Assembly: GCA_019459325.1 (NCBI GenBank)
Contig: JAIBFA010000011.1
Location: forward strand, 1 to 64,000
Length of the DNA: 64,000 nucleotides
Direction of reading: 5' to 3'
Origin: Thiobacillus sp.
GTDB taxonomy: Bacteria > Pseudomonadota > Gammaproteobacteria > Burkholderiales > Thiobacillaceae
Part shown: piece after piece, positions 18,571-26,977 of the stretch
Layout: each line of letters opens with the position of its first letter
Position numbering within the stretch: the first letter of the stretch is position 1
The notes under the pieces: generated by a model
What the model saw: the letters and a program-made list of their open reading frames with translations, nothing else
What the model was told of the DNA's origin: nothing
The model's database searches: none
Position numbers and translations under genes: made by a program

Positions 18571-19320
18571 ATGCCGCTGACTGAAGCGAGCCTCGCCGTC
18601 TGGCTGCTCGCCTTCGCCCGGCTTGCCGGCTGGACCCTGTTTGATCCGCTGATCGGCCGCCTCCCGCTGGTGCTGCGCTTGATGCTGGCCGCCGTGCTGG
18701 CTGCGGCGCTGGCTCCGGGCCTGGTGATCGAGGGTATTGCCCCTTTCACCCTGCAGGGCATGTTGGCGTTGAGCCTGGAAATCGTGTGGGGCGCGGCGCT
18801 GGCGCTCTGTGTGTGGCTCGTTTTTTCCGCAGTAACGGCAGCGCTGGTATGGACCGGCCACACCGCAACCGGCGGCCTGCTGACGCTGACCGACGAGCAG
18901 GCGGCGCCGGCGGACGCCGCCTGGCGCGCCCTGGCGGGATGGCTGGCGGCAATGGCGTTTCTGGGGGCCAGTGGCCATCTGCTGATCGTCGATGCGCTGC
19001 GCGACAGCTTTGCCGCCATGCCGGTCGCCGTCCTGCCTGCCGCGGCCGACCTGCGTCAACTGGCCGAAGCGGCCGGCTGGCTATTCGCCACCGGGCTGCA
19101 GCTGGCATTGCCGCTGGTGGCGCTGGCGTTACTGATTCAGCTGGCCTTCGGCATCGTGGCGCGCACCACGCCGGGGCTGGACATGTTTTCGGTCGGACTA
19201 GGCATCGCCGCGCTGGGACTGATGGCCGCCTGGGTGTGGGCGGTGCCGCTGGTCACCCACGGCGTCGGCCTGGGCATCGAACAGCTGGCCAGCTGGCTGG
19301 GTTGGCTCGTCGCAAGATGA
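18571..19320 (+). CDS. fliR: flagellar export gate protein FliR
   Basis: About 249 aa from ATG at 18571, seven nt after fliQ; an earlier in-frame start at 18556 is less likely. It has six or so membrane segments and FliR features such as FARLAGWTLFDPLIG, LRLMLAAVLAAALAP and LLIQLAFGIVARTTPGLDMFSVG. FliR completes the export channel. Last gene of the cluster: flhB and flhA are not next to it and must lie elsewhere if the flagellum is functional. Confidence 0.93.
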   Translation: MPLTEASLAVWLLAFARLAGWTLFDPLIGRLPLVLRLMLAAVLAAALAPGLVIEGIAPFTLQGMLALSLEIVWGAALALCVWLVFSAVTAALVWTGHTATGGLLTLTDEQAAPADAAWRALAGWLAAMAFLGASGHLLIVDALRDSFAAMPVAVLPAAADLRQLAEAAGWLFATGLQLALPLVALALLIQLAFGIVARTTPGLDMFSVGLGIAALGLMAAWVWAVPLVTHGVGLGIEQLASWLGWLVAR

Positions 19321-19418
19321 CGCCGGCCGCGGCCAGATGGATTAGAATGCTCCGATTTATCGTTAACCCGCCGCAACCATGACGGCGCGGTACTGAAATA
19401 TAAAGCGGCGGAAACAAG

Positions 19419-20309
19419 ATGGCAGAAACGAATATGGCCAGAGGCAGCCTGGTTGCGATCGTCACCCCGATGTCGGACGACGGCGCGCTCGACCTCGACG
19501 CGCTGCGTCGTCTTGTCGATTGGCATATCGCGCAGGGAACGGACGGCATCGTCATCGTCGGCACCACCGGCGAGTCGCCGACGGTCAGCTTCGACGAGCA
19601 TTGCCTGCTGATTCGCACCACGGTCGAGCAGGCCGCCGGGCGGGTGCCGGTGATCGCCGGTACCGGTGCCAATTCGACCGCCGAGGCGATCGAGCTGACC
19701 GAATGCGCCCAGGCAGCGGGCGCGCGGGCCGGACTGTCGGTGGTGCCGTACTACAACAAGCCGACCCAGGAAGGCCTCTACCAGCACTACAAAAAAATCG
19801 CCGAGGCAGTCGACCTGCCGCTGATCCTCTACAACGTGCCGGGCCGCACCGTGGCCGATCTGTCGAACGACACCGCGCTGCGCTTGGCCGATGTGCCGGG
19901 CATCGTCGGGCTGAAGGATGCCACCGGCAGCATGGAGCGTGCGGCCGACCTGATTCGCCGCGCGCCGAAGGACTTTGCGCTGTACAGCGGCGACGACGCC
20001 TCGGCGATGCCCTTCATGCTGCTGGGCGGCCACGGCGTGATCTCGGTCACGGCCAACGTGGCGCCGAAGCTGATGCACGAGATGTGCGTGGCCGCGTTCG
20101 AAGGGAACCTGGCGCGCGCGCGCGAACTCAACAACGCGTTGCTGCCGCTGCACAGCAAGCTGTTCGTCGAAGCGAATCCGATCCCGGTCAAGTGGGCCTG
20201 CGCCGAGCTGGGATTGATACCGTCCGGTCTGCGCTTGCCGCTGACCCCGCTGTCTGCCGGACTGCACGACACACTGCGTGACGCGATGCGTCACGCCAAT
20301 TTGATCTAG
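19419..20309 (+). CDS. dapA: 4-hydroxy-tetrahydrodipicolinate synthase
   Basis: DapA condenses pyruvate with aspartate semialdehyde in lysine and diaminopimelate synthesis, cytoplasmic. The 296-aa frame contains [10 protein letters not shown], the GTTGESPT pyruvate-binding loop, and [18 protein letters not shown] with the catalytic Tyr. YNVPGRT and GLKDATG carry the Schiff-base Lys. ATG 19434 ([10 protein letters not shown]) would give 291 aa, closer to the family, and may be the real start. A possible -10 element TAGAAT lies at 19343. dapB is in the same window at 41730. Confidence 0.97.
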   Translation: MAETNMARGSLVAIVTPMSDDGALDLDALRRLVDWHIAQGTDGIVIVGTTGESPTVSFDEHCLLIRTTVEQAAGRVPVIAGTGANSTAEAIELTECAQAAGARAGLSVVPYYNKPTQEGLYQHYKKIAEAVDLPLILYNVPGRTVADLSNDTALRLADVPGIVGLKDATGSMERAADLIRRAPKDFALYSGDDASAMPFMLLGGHGVISVTANVAPKLMHEMCVAAFEGNLARARELNNALLPLHSKLFVEANPIPVKWACAELGLIPSGLRLPLTPLSAGLHDTLRDAMRHANLI

Positions 20310-20379
20310 TGCTGCGCCGCGACTATTAATGCAGCGCGCCACGCTGGAAAAATGTAAGCCCACCGTTTAGGACACTTTA

Positions 20380-21480
20380 ATGCGTTTACTGCCTCTGTTT
20401 CTGATGGTCACTCTCGCCGCGTCGGGTTGCGGCATCGTGGAATCCAAGAAGATCGACTACAAATCGGCCGACAAGCTGCCGACACTGGAAGTGCCGCCCG
20501 ATCTCACCGCGCCGACGGGAGACAACCGTTACGCCATTCCCGACACCCAGGGCAGCGGCACCGCCACCCTGTCCACCTATAGCCAGGAGCGCAAGGCCGC
20601 GCCGAGTGGGGCGCAAACCCTGCTGCCGGCGCAGGACACGGCACGCATCGAACGCGCGGGCAGCCAGCGCTGGCTGGTGGTGCAGGCGACGCCACAGCAG
20701 GTGTGGCCGGTGATCAAGGATTTCTGGCAGGAGACCGGCTTCATCGTCAACCTGGAATCGCCGGAAACCGGTGTGATCGAAACCGACTGGGCGGAAAACC
20801 GCGCCAACATTCCGCAGGATGTGATTCGGCGCACGCTGGGCAAGGTGATCGACGGCCTGTATTCCACTGCTGAGCGCGACAAGTTCCGCACCCGCATCGA
20901 AACCGGCAAGGAAGGCACCGAGATCTACATCAGTCATCGCGGCATGATGGAAGTCTATGCCACCGAGGGCAAGGACAAGACGGTGTGGCAGCCGCGTCCG
21001 GCCGATCCCGAACTCGAGGCCGAAATGCTGCGTCGCCTGATGCTGCGCTTCGGTGTGGAGGAGAGTCGTGCCCAGACCCAGCTGGCCAAGCAGCAGACGC
21101 CGGAGCAGGCGCGCATCGTTCGGGATGCCGGCGCCCCGGTTCTGGAAATGGACGAGAATTTCGACCGCGCTTGGCGCCGCGTCGGCCTCGCGTTGGATCG
21201 CGTCGGCTTTGCGGTGGAGGATCGCGACCGCTCCAAGGGTGTGTACTTCGTGCGCTATATCGATCCTGACGTCGACAACGCCAGCAAGCGCGACGAAGGC
21301 ATGCTGGCCAAGTTCGCCTTCTGGCGCAGCAAGAAGGATCAGACGTCGCCGCAGTTGCAGATCGTGGTCAGCGAGGCGGGCGAGAAGAGCCGGGTCAACG
21401 TCACCGGCACGGACGGCAAGCCGGCCGACGTCAATACGCAGACCCGCATCGTCAATCTGCTGCACAAAGAATTGAAGTGA
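20380..21480 (+). CDS. bamC: outer membrane assembly lipoprotein BamC
   Basis: A 366-aa lipoprotein of the BamABCDE beta-barrel assembly machine, anchored in the outer membrane. The signal sequence ends in the lipobox LAASGC (Cys17). The unstructured BamC N-tail follows with IDYKSADKLPTLEVPPDLTAP, which docks on BamD in E. coli. Two helix-grip domains follow (about 90-190, and 240-366 with FDRAWRRVGLALDRVGF). It lies 70 nt after dapA, the same neighbour order as dapA-bamC (nlpB/dapX) in E. coli. Confidence 0.95.
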   Translation: MRLLPLFLMVTLAASGCGIVESKKIDYKSADKLPTLEVPPDLTAPTGDNRYAIPDTQGSGTATLSTYSQERKAAPSGAQTLLPAQDTARIERAGSQRWLVVQATPQQVWPVIKDFWQETGFIVNLESPETGVIETDWAENRANIPQDVIRRTLGKVIDGLYSTAERDKFRTRIETGKEGTEIYISHRGMMEVYATEGKDKTVWQPRPADPELEAEMLRRLMLRFGVEESRAQTQLAKQQTPEQARIVRDAGAPVLEMDENFDRAWRRVGLALDRVGFAVEDRDRSKGVYFVRYIDPDVDNASKRDEGMLAKFAFWRSKKDQTSPQLQIVVSEAGEKSRVNVTGTDGKPADVNTQTRIVNLLHKELK

Positions 21481-21496
21481 CGCGGAAGGGCGCGTA

Positions 21497-22255
21497 ATGC
21501 GGTTTGCCAGTCTCGGTAGCGGAAGCGAAGGCAACGGCCTCTTGATCGAGGCCGGATCGACCCGGGTACTGATGGACTGTGGTTTTGGTCTCGCGGACAG
21601 CGTCGCACGACTGGCGCGACTCGGTTTGCAGGCAGCCGATCTGGCCGGCATTGTCGTCACCCACGAGCATAGCGACCATATCGGCGGCGTGGGGCGACTG
21701 GCGCGCAAGCACAAGCTGCCGGTGTGGCTGACCGCCGGCACGCTGGCGATGGCGCAGGATCTCGACGGCGTGGCGGTACAGGTGATCGACAGCCATGCGG
21801 CATTCGCGGTGGACGATCTGGAAATCCAGCCCTATCCGGTGCCGCACGACGCGCGCGAGCCGGTGCAGTACGTGTTCGGCGACGGTGCCCGCAGGCTCGG
21901 GGTGCTGACCGATACGGGATGCAGTACGCCCCACATCGAGGCCATGCTGGCCGGCGTCGACGCGCTGGTTCTGGAATGCAATCACGACGCGGCGATGCTG
22001 GAAAACGGGCCGTATCCGGTGAGCCTCAAGCGCCGCGTGGGCGGGCGCTTCGGCCATCTGGAAAATGCTCAGTCGGCGGCCTTGCTGGATAAGCTGAAGC
22101 ATGAAAAATTACAATGCGTGATGGCCGCGCACGTATCGAAAAAGAACAACACGGCGGCACTGGCGCAGCGTGCGCTGGCCCAGGTGCTGAACTGCGCGGA
22201 CGATGACGTGCGCGTGGCCTGCCAGACGACAGGATTTGATTGGATAACGCTTTGA
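21497..22255 (+). CDS. MBL-fold metallo-hydrolase (YycJ-like)
   Basis: A 252-aa cytoplasmic metallo-beta-lactamase-fold protein. MRFASLGSGSEGNGLLIEAG opens the fold. THEHSDHIGG (about 56-65) supplies the metal-binding HxHxDH, and GVLTDTG, ALVLECNHD and MAAHVSKKNN complete the ligand set. It resembles the YycJ/ExoM-like branch, which includes nucleic-acid hydrolases, but no substrate can be assigned. It starts 16 nt after bamC, and its TGA overlaps the TTG start of the helicase, so they are likely co-translated. Confidence 0.85.
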   Translation: MRFASLGSGSEGNGLLIEAGSTRVLMDCGFGLADSVARLARLGLQAADLAGIVVTHEHSDHIGGVGRLARKHKLPVWLTAGTLAMAQDLDGVAVQVIDSHAAFAVDDLEIQPYPVPHDAREPVQYVFGDGARRLGVLTDTGCSTPHIEAMLAGVDALVLECNHDAAMLENGPYPVSLKRRVGGRFGHLENAQSAALLDKLKHEKLQCVMAAHVSKKNNTAALAQRALAQVLNCADDDVRVACQTTGFDWITL

Positions 22256-23655
22256 CGACTTTTGCTGAACTCGGGCTTGCCCCCGATATCCTGCGTGCCC
22301 TCGACGAGATGGGCTACGTGACGCCGACGCCGATTCAGGCGCAGGTGATTCCGCTGGCGCTGCAGGGCGGCGACATCCTCGGTGCGGCGCAGACCGGCAC
22401 CGGCAAGACGGCGGCGTTTGCGCTGCCGCTGATCCAGCGCCTGCTGCCGTTCGCCAATACCGGCACCTCGCCGGCCAAGCATCCGATTCGCGCACTGATT
22501 CTCACCCCCACCCGCGAGCTCGCGATCCAGGTCGAGGAGGCCGTGCAGGCCTACACCAAGCACGTGCCGCTGCGCTCGCTGGTGGTGTACGGCGGGGTCA
22601 GCATCAACACCCAGATCCCGATCCTGAAAACCGGCGTCGAAATCCTGGTGGCGACGCCCGGTCGCCTGCTCGACCACGTGCAGAACAAGACGCTGATGCT
22701 CAACCAGGTCAACACCCTGGTGCTCGACGAAGCGGACCGCATGCTCGACATGGGCTTCATGCCCGACCTCAAGCGCATCGTCGCGCTGCTGCCGACGCAG
22801 CGGGTGAACATGATGTTCTCGGCCACCTTCCCGGAAGAAATCCGCAAGCTCGCCGACAGCATCCTCAACACCCCGACCTTCATCGAAGTGGCGCGCAACG
22901 AGACGGCGGTGACGGTGACCCAGGTGGTGCATCCGGTGCACCACGAACGCAAGCGGCAGCTCTTGGCGCATCTGATCAAGAGCCGCGACCTGCGGCAGGT
23001 GCTGGTGTTCACGGGGACGAAGCTGGGCTGCAACCGGCTCGCCAACGAACTCAACAAGGCCGGCATCCATGCCGATGCGATCCACGGCGACAAGACCCAG
23101 CAGGAGCGCATCAAGGCGCTCGACGCATTCAAGGCCGGCACCATCCGCGTGCTGGTCGCCACCGACGTCGCCGCGCGCGGCCTCGACATCGAGGCGCTGC
23201 CCTTCGTCGTCAACTACGACCTGCCGCACAACGCCGAGGATTACGTGCACCGCATCGGCCGTACCGGCCGCGCCGGGGCCTTCGGGGAGGCGATTTCGCT
23301 GGTGAGCGAGTCGGAAACGCGCTACCTCAAGGACATCGAGAAGCTGATAGGCAGCGTGATCGAGCCGACGATCGTCCCCGGATTTGAGCCCGGCGCGGCC
23401 GATGTGCCCGCATACCAGTCGCGCCCGCCACGCGCCGATCGCCCTGCCGAGCGTTCGGCTGAGCGTCCTTCAGCCGAGCACCGCGCGCCGCGTGCCAAAC
23501 CGGCTGCTTCCCGCGATGCGCTGTTCGATGCGCCCTATGAGCCGAGTGCTGAGCCGCGTGCCGAAACCACGCCGGCACTGGTGCGTCCGGGGCCCAAAAG
23601 ACAGGTGGCCGCGCTGTTCCGCAGCCCGGTCAAATCCGATTCAGCCGGCCAGTGA
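22252..23655 (+). CDS. rhlE: DEAD-box RNA helicase, RhlE type
   Basis: An ATP-dependent RNA helicase of about 467 aa from TTG 22252, overlapping the previous stop; TTG 22240 is an alternative. All motifs are present in order: Q motif PTPIQAQVIP, motif I AQTGTGKT, Ia PTRELA, Ib ATPGRLLD, II DEADRMLDMGF, III SAT, V ATDVAARGLDI and VI HRIGRTGRAG. The C-terminal tail (from about 385) is Arg/Pro/Ala-rich and low complexity, probably RNA-binding. RhlE-type enzymes act in ribosome maturation and RNA decay. The gene overlaps the DUF3301 gene by 4 nt. Confidence 0.93.
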   Translation: MTTFAELGLAPDILRALDEMGYVTPTPIQAQVIPLALQGGDILGAAQTGTGKTAAFALPLIQRLLPFANTGTSPAKHPIRALILTPTRELAIQVEEAVQAYTKHVPLRSLVVYGGVSINTQIPILKTGVEILVATPGRLLDHVQNKTLMLNQVNTLVLDEADRMLDMGFMPDLKRIVALLPTQRVNMMFSATFPEEIRKLADSILNTPTFIEVARNETAVTVTQVVHPVHHERKRQLLAHLIKSRDLRQVLVFTGTKLGCNRLANELNKAGIHADAIHGDKTQQERIKALDAFKAGTIRVLVATDVAARGLDIEALPFVVNYDLPHNAEDYVHRIGRTGRAGAFGEAISLVSESETRYLKDIEKLIGSVIEPTIVPGFEPGAADVPAYQSRPPRADRPAERSAERPSAEHRAPRAKPAASRDALFDAPYEPSAEPRAETTPALVRPGPKRQVAALFRSPVKSDSAGQ

Positions 23656-23996
23656 GCTGGGAAATCCTGCTGCTGGGGCTGTTTGGCGCCGTCGGCTGGT
23701 ATTGGTACGCCGGCATGCAGGTGCGTGAACAGGCTGTCGCCGTCGGCCGCCGTGCCTGCGCCGACGCCGGCCTGCAGTTCCTCGATGACACGGTGGCCTT
23801 GAGCCGAACCCGCTTTGCGCGCAACAGCAGCGGCCAGTTGCAGTTCCTGCGCGATTATCGCTTCGAGTTTTCCGATACCGGCGACAACCGCCGTCCCGGT
23901 GTCGTCCGCATGCTCGGTGACCGCGTCGAGTGGGTCAGCCTGGACGGAGAATGGCAGCCGGGCAGGGCGGCCAGCGTTACGCGCCTGCTGGATTGA
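23652..23996 (+). CDS. DUF3301 membrane-anchored protein
   Basis: A 114-aa protein with one N-terminal membrane helix (MSWEILLLGLFGAVGWYWY) and a small soluble domain with GRRACADAGLQFLDDTVAL, RDYRFEFSDTGDNRRPG and VRMLGDRVEWVSLD. This pattern is typical of DUF3301. GTG start at 23652 overlaps the helicase TGA. Function of the family is unknown. Confidence 0.85.
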   Translation: MSWEILLLGLFGAVGWYWYAGMQVREQAVAVGRRACADAGLQFLDDTVALSRTRFARNSSGQLQFLRDYRFEFSDTGDNRRPGVVRMLGDRVEWVSLDGEWQPGRAASVTRLLD

Positions 23997-24007
23997 TGTT
24001 TTGACAA

Positions 24008-24026
24008 CGACCGCATGCAGCGGTCG
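24008..24026. terminator. hairpin between convergent genes
   Basis: CGACCGC and GCGGTCG pair around ATGCA, between the converging DUF3301 and MBL-hydrolase genes. No T run follows on either side; it may be a weak bidirectional terminator. Confidence 0.45.
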
Positions 24027-24034
24027 CCTCGAGC

Positions 24035-24973
24035 TTACTCCTGCTCGATTTCCAGAATCGCCAGGCTGATCTGCGGGCCGAGGTTGGTCTCCCACTCCGC
24101 CCAGTTCCTGTAGGCTTTTAGCTTGTCGACAAGCACCGGCTTCATCTCGAAATCGCTCATGCCATCGTCGTACATGCGCCGAACTTCGGCCATCAGTGTG
24201 TCGAAATAGGCCTTGTGTTCCTCGACGAACTTGCGGTCGCCCGTCTTGCCGTGGCCGGGTACATAGAGTTTTGCATTGAGGGCGAGCGCACGCTCGGTGG
24301 CCTTCATCACCCCCTTGAAGGTGCCGTCGCGCAGGTTCATCACCTGGCGGCTGAGGACGTTGTCGCCGGTGAACAGAATGCGGTCTTCGACCATCTCGAT
24401 CATCAGATCGGTCTTGCTGTGGGCGTCGGTCGAGGAATGGATGCGGAAGGTTTTGCCGCCGATCTTGAATTCCTGGCCGTCGGACGCTTCGACCGTGGGA
24501 ATCTCGGCGCGCGTGCCGTCGGTGTAGCCCTGGGTCATGTCCGACATCAGCTTGATCCAGAACGCGTCGGCGCCGTTTTTCGCCTGCTTGATCATGTCGG
24601 GATGGCCGATGATCGTGGCCTTCGGCCACACCTCGAGCACGGCCTGGTTGCCCAGCCAGTGGTCGCCGTGGACGTGCGTGTTGAAGACGTGGGTGACCGG
24701 CTTTTTCGTTGTCTTGCGCAACTGTTCCACCACCATGCGCCCAGCCTGCACACTGGAACCGGGATCGATCACGACAACGCCGTCGGCGGTGATGATCCAC
24801 GCAGGATTGTTCATGAAGCTCTGGTTGGCAACCGAGGGCACGCCTTGCGGGCCGTGGATGACGTAGGTGTCAGCGTGAACTTTCTGCGCCGGATAGGCGC
24901 GGACGACATCCTTTGGGCCGGCCAGCACAGGGGTGCAAAAGACGAGGGCAGCAAGCAAGGGAACGATGCGCAT
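24035..24973 (-). CDS. periplasmic MBL-fold hydrolase
   Basis: A metallo-beta-lactamase-fold protein of about 312 aa from ATG 24973 (MRIVPLLAALVFCTPVLAG), which gives a clean signal peptide; a longer frame to 25012 adds a non-signal extension. Metal ligands are THVHGDHWLGN, SSTDAHSKTDLMI, LFTGDNVL and VPGHGKTGD. It resembles SoxH-like or quinoprotein-relay-associated hydrolases, exported and often linked with sulfur or alcohol oxidation; no partner is nearby, so substrate is unknown. It stands alone on the minus strand, about 70 nt downstream of the flavin reductase-like gene. Confidence 0.82.
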   Translation of the reverse strand: MRIVPLLAALVFCTPVLAGPKDVVRAYPAQKVHADTYVIHGPQGVPSVANQSFMNNPAWIITADGVVVIDPGSSVQAGRMVVEQLRKTTKKPVTHVFNTHVHGDHWLGNQAVLEVWPKATIIGHPDMIKQAKNGADAFWIKLMSDMTQGYTDGTRAEIPTVEASDGQEFKIGGKTFRIHSSTDAHSKTDLMIEMVEDRILFTGDNVLSRQVMNLRDGTFKGVMKATERALALNAKLYVPGHGKTGDRKFVEEHKAYFDTLMAEVRRMYDDGMSDFEMKPVLVDKLKAYRNWAEWETNLGPQISLAILEIEQE

Positions 24974-25043
24974 GGGGGTTCTCCGTTCAGGTTGATTTGC
25001 AAACATACACAAGCCGGGGGAAGACGCTAATGGTTGAATAGGC

Positions 25044-25748
25044 CTACCACCACTTTTCGAAAATGATGCGGTTCATCGGCACGCCGAGATCATGCAGCAA
25101 GGTGCTCATGTCCTCGACCATGCCCTTGGGGCCGCACAGGTAGTACAGCGTGTCGTCGGGCACGTCGAGCGCATGCAGCTTGACCGGATCGATGCGGCCG
25201 GTGAGACCATGCCAGAGGGGGTCGGGCTGGGTGACGGTGAAGCTTACATGCAGATTGTCGTGATTGCGGACGGCCGCCTCGAGTTCGTCGCGGAACAGGA
25301 TTTCGCGGCTGTCCGATACGCTGTAGACCAGGTGTGCCTGGGTGGGCAGTTGCGCGTCGCGCACATGACGGAAGATGGAAAGCAGCGGGGTGACGCCGAC
25401 GCCGCCGCCGATCAGCACCACGTTGTCGCTCATCTCGGGAAGGTAAACAAACGGCCCCTGGCCCTGGCTCACCTGCACGCGGTCGCCGACGGTAGCGTGC
25501 TCGTATACCCAGCGCGCGACCGGATGCCGCGTGCTCGCCTTGATCGCCAGTTCGATCTCGCCCTGATGGATGGGCGAGGTGGTGATGGAGTAGCCGGCGG
25601 TGTGCATCACGCCCTCGACCTCGATGCTGAGATCCACCCACTGCCCCGGCAAAAAGCGGAAGGCGGGGTCGGGGATAGCGAGGCGCAGGACGTGGATACT
25701 GGGCGTGGCGGGGACGATTGCCGCAATCTGTGCATCAAAAATATGCAA
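25044..25748 (-). CDS. ferredoxin-NADP reductase-family flavoprotein
   Basis: A 234-aa single-polypeptide FAD/NAD(P) module without an attached ferredoxin. The FAD domain has FLPGQWVDLSIEVEGVMHTAGYSITTSP cut to its key part GYSIT (an RxYS variant with Gly replacing Arg). The NAD(P) domain has VLIGGGVGVTPLLSIFRHV, LVYSVSDSREILFRDEL and YYLCGPKGMVEDM. The C-terminus is IIFEKWW. Likely an NAD(P)H-dependent reductase that passes electrons to an unknown acceptor. It begins 3 nt after msrB, so it may feed electrons to methionine sulfoxide repair; this is inference. Confidence 0.82.
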   Translation of the reverse strand: MHIFDAQIAAIVPATPSIHVLRLAIPDPAFRFLPGQWVDLSIEVEGVMHTAGYSITTSPIHQGEIELAIKASTRHPVARWVYEHATVGDRVQVSQGQGPFVYLPEMSDNVVLIGGGVGVTPLLSIFRHVRDAQLPTQAHLVYSVSDSREILFRDELEAAVRNHDNLHVSFTVTQPDPLWHGLTGRIDPVKLHALDVPDDTLYYLCGPKGMVEDMSTLLHDLGVPMNRIIFEKWW

Positions 25749-25751
25749 GGC

Positions 25752-26153
25752 TCAGTCCTGCTTTTTCTGGAAAGTGAGTGAGGCCGAGTTGATGCAGTAG
25801 CGCATTCCAGTGGGAGCGGGACCGTCGGGAAAGACGTGGCCCAGATGCGAGCCGCAGCGGTGGCACAGCGCCTCGACGCGTACCATGCCGTGGCTGCTGT
25901 CGGTCTTTTCCGCTACAGCATCGCCGTTTAGCGCCTGGTAGAAACTCGGCCAACCGGTGCCGGAATCGAACTTGGTGTCGGACGAAAACAGCGGCTCGCC
26001 GCAGGCCGCGCAGCGATATTCCCCGGCTTCGTGGTTGTCCCAGTATTGCCCGGTGAAGGCTCGCTCGGTCCCATGCTCGCGCAGAATGCGGTATTGCTCG
26101 GGGCTCAGCTCGGCGCGCCATTCGGCGTCGGTTTTGGTTTTGTCTAAGCTCAT
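25752..26153 (-). CDS. msrB: peptide-methionine (R)-S-oxide reductase
   Basis: A 133-aa MsrB that reduces the R epimer of methionine sulfoxide in damaged proteins. Two zinc-binding CxxC pairs are visible, CAACGEPLF and [12 protein letters not shown]. The catalytic centre is [11 protein letters not shown], and [12 protein letters not shown] is a family signature. Start ATG 26153; the longer frame to 26213 is not needed. Operon with the flavin reductase downstream. Confidence 0.96.
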   Translation of the reverse strand: MSLDKTKTDAEWRAELSPEQYRILREHGTERAFTGQYWDNHEAGEYRCAACGEPLFSSDTKFDSGTGWPSFYQALNGDAVAEKTDSSHGMVRVEALCHRCGSHLGHVFPDGPAPTGMRYCINSASLTFQKKQD

Positions 26154-26480
26154 GGCGGTTCTCCGATAGCGGAAGAGTTTACTGCAAGAGGCAAGTCGTT
26201 GACGCAAACCCATGACATCGTCAAGGTCTCAGTCTGATACGTCCGCTTGTACCCTTCGGGGTCGACGCATGCATGTAATCGTGGCTTTGACAGCGTGACC
26301 CTACGCGAGGTTGACAGCGTCATCGTAGCGGGTTTAATCTTCGTTTAGGTATTAGACTTAGTCTAAAAACCGGATTTCATCCGCCCGCAGGCCTGCTATA
26401 AACAAGTGGTTGGACAAGCGGGGTTGGGATGGATTATCAGTGCTGCAAAGCATGTCTATGTAAAACAAGGAGATCAGGTT
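26154..26480. promoter_or_regulatory. 327-nt gap: control region of msrB and rubrerythrin
   Basis: No gene is seen. The gap holds a direct repeat TTGACAGCGT at 26287-26296 and 26311-26320, a 7-1-7 palindrome at 26352-26366, a possible -10 TATAAA near 26397, and the ribosome site AAGGAG just before the rubrerythrin ATG. Divergent promoters for msrB and rubrerythrin must both lie here. Confidence 0.6.
26352..26366. promoter_or_regulatory. 7-1-7 palindromic operator upstream of rubrerythrin
   Basis: TTAGACT-T-AGTCTAA is a perfect 7-1-7 inverted repeat, the geometry of Fur/PerR-family operators. It lies about 115 nt before the rubrerythrin start. Rubrerythrin is a classical PerR target in other bacteria, so a peroxide or iron-sensing regulator is plausible; the regulator itself is not known. 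Confidence 0.5.
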
Positions 26481-26900
26481 ATGCAACTCAAGGGCTCGAA
26501 AACCGAAGACCATCTGAAAGCCGCCTTCGCTGGCGAATCACAGGCCAACCGCCGTTACCTCTATTTCGCAGCAAAAGCTGACGTGGAAGGCTACAACGAC
26601 GTTGCTGCCGTGTTCCGCTCCACCGCCGAAGGCGAAACCGGCCATGCGCACGGCCACTTGGAATATCTGGAAAAGTGTGGCGATCCGGCCACCGGCATGG
26701 CGTTCGGCCCCACCGCCGACAATCTGAAGACCGCAATCGCGGGCGAAACCCACGAGTACACCGACATGTACCCGGGCATGGCCAAGGATGCGCGTTCGGA
26801 AGGCTTCGACGAAATCGCCGACTGGTTCGAGACGCTGGCCAAGGCCGAGCGTTCGCACGCCAACAAGTTCCAGAAGACCCTGGACACTCTGGGCGCGTAA
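26481..26900 (+). CDS. rubrerythrin (no rubredoxin domain)
   Basis: A 139-aa ferritin-like di-iron protein that reduces hydrogen peroxide. The start is ATG 26481 behind AAGGAG; the longer frame to 26406 is not supported. Two EX(n)E helices are visible: [18 protein letters not shown] with [17 protein letters not shown], and [12 protein letters not shown] with [12 protein letters not shown]. The C-terminal rubredoxin domain of classical rubrerythrin is missing, so another protein must supply electrons. The Fe-S protein and DUF3501 genes follow, a recurrent trio. Confidence 0.93.
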   Translation: MQLKGSKTEDHLKAAFAGESQANRRYLYFAAKADVEGYNDVAAVFRSTAEGETGHAHGHLEYLEKCGDPATGMAFGPTADNLKTAIAGETHEYTDMYPGMAKDARSEGFDEIADWFETLAKAERSHANKFQKTLDTLGA

Positions 26901-26912
26901 TTCTGCCCAAGT

Positions 26913-26944
26913 AAAAAGCGGGTCGGGTTCGGCCCGCTTTTTTT
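26913..26944 (+). terminator. intrinsic terminator after rubrerythrin
   Basis: AAAGCGGG pairs with CCCGCTTT around TCGGGTTCGG and is followed by a T run to 26944. It should end most rubrerythrin transcripts before the Fe-S gene, allowing much higher rubrerythrin expression. Confidence 0.88.
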
Positions 26945-26977
26945 GGCCCTGATTTTCAAAAAAACAATGGAGTTCGC

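Noticed and set aside
11974-19320. Type III secretion injectisome
   Set aside because: Presence of FliG, FliO and a FliI with flagellar-type motifs fits a flagellar cluster; no secretin, needle or translocon genes are seen.
24035-24973. Beta-lactamase / antibiotic resistance gene
   Set aside because: It has the MBL fold but resembles SoxH-like periplasmic hydrolases; the fold alone does not show lactamase activity.
26287-26320. TTGACAGCGT direct repeat as a strong promoter pair
   Set aside because: TTGACA matches a -35, but no good -10 lies 16-18 nt downstream of either copy, so it is recorded only as part of the control region.
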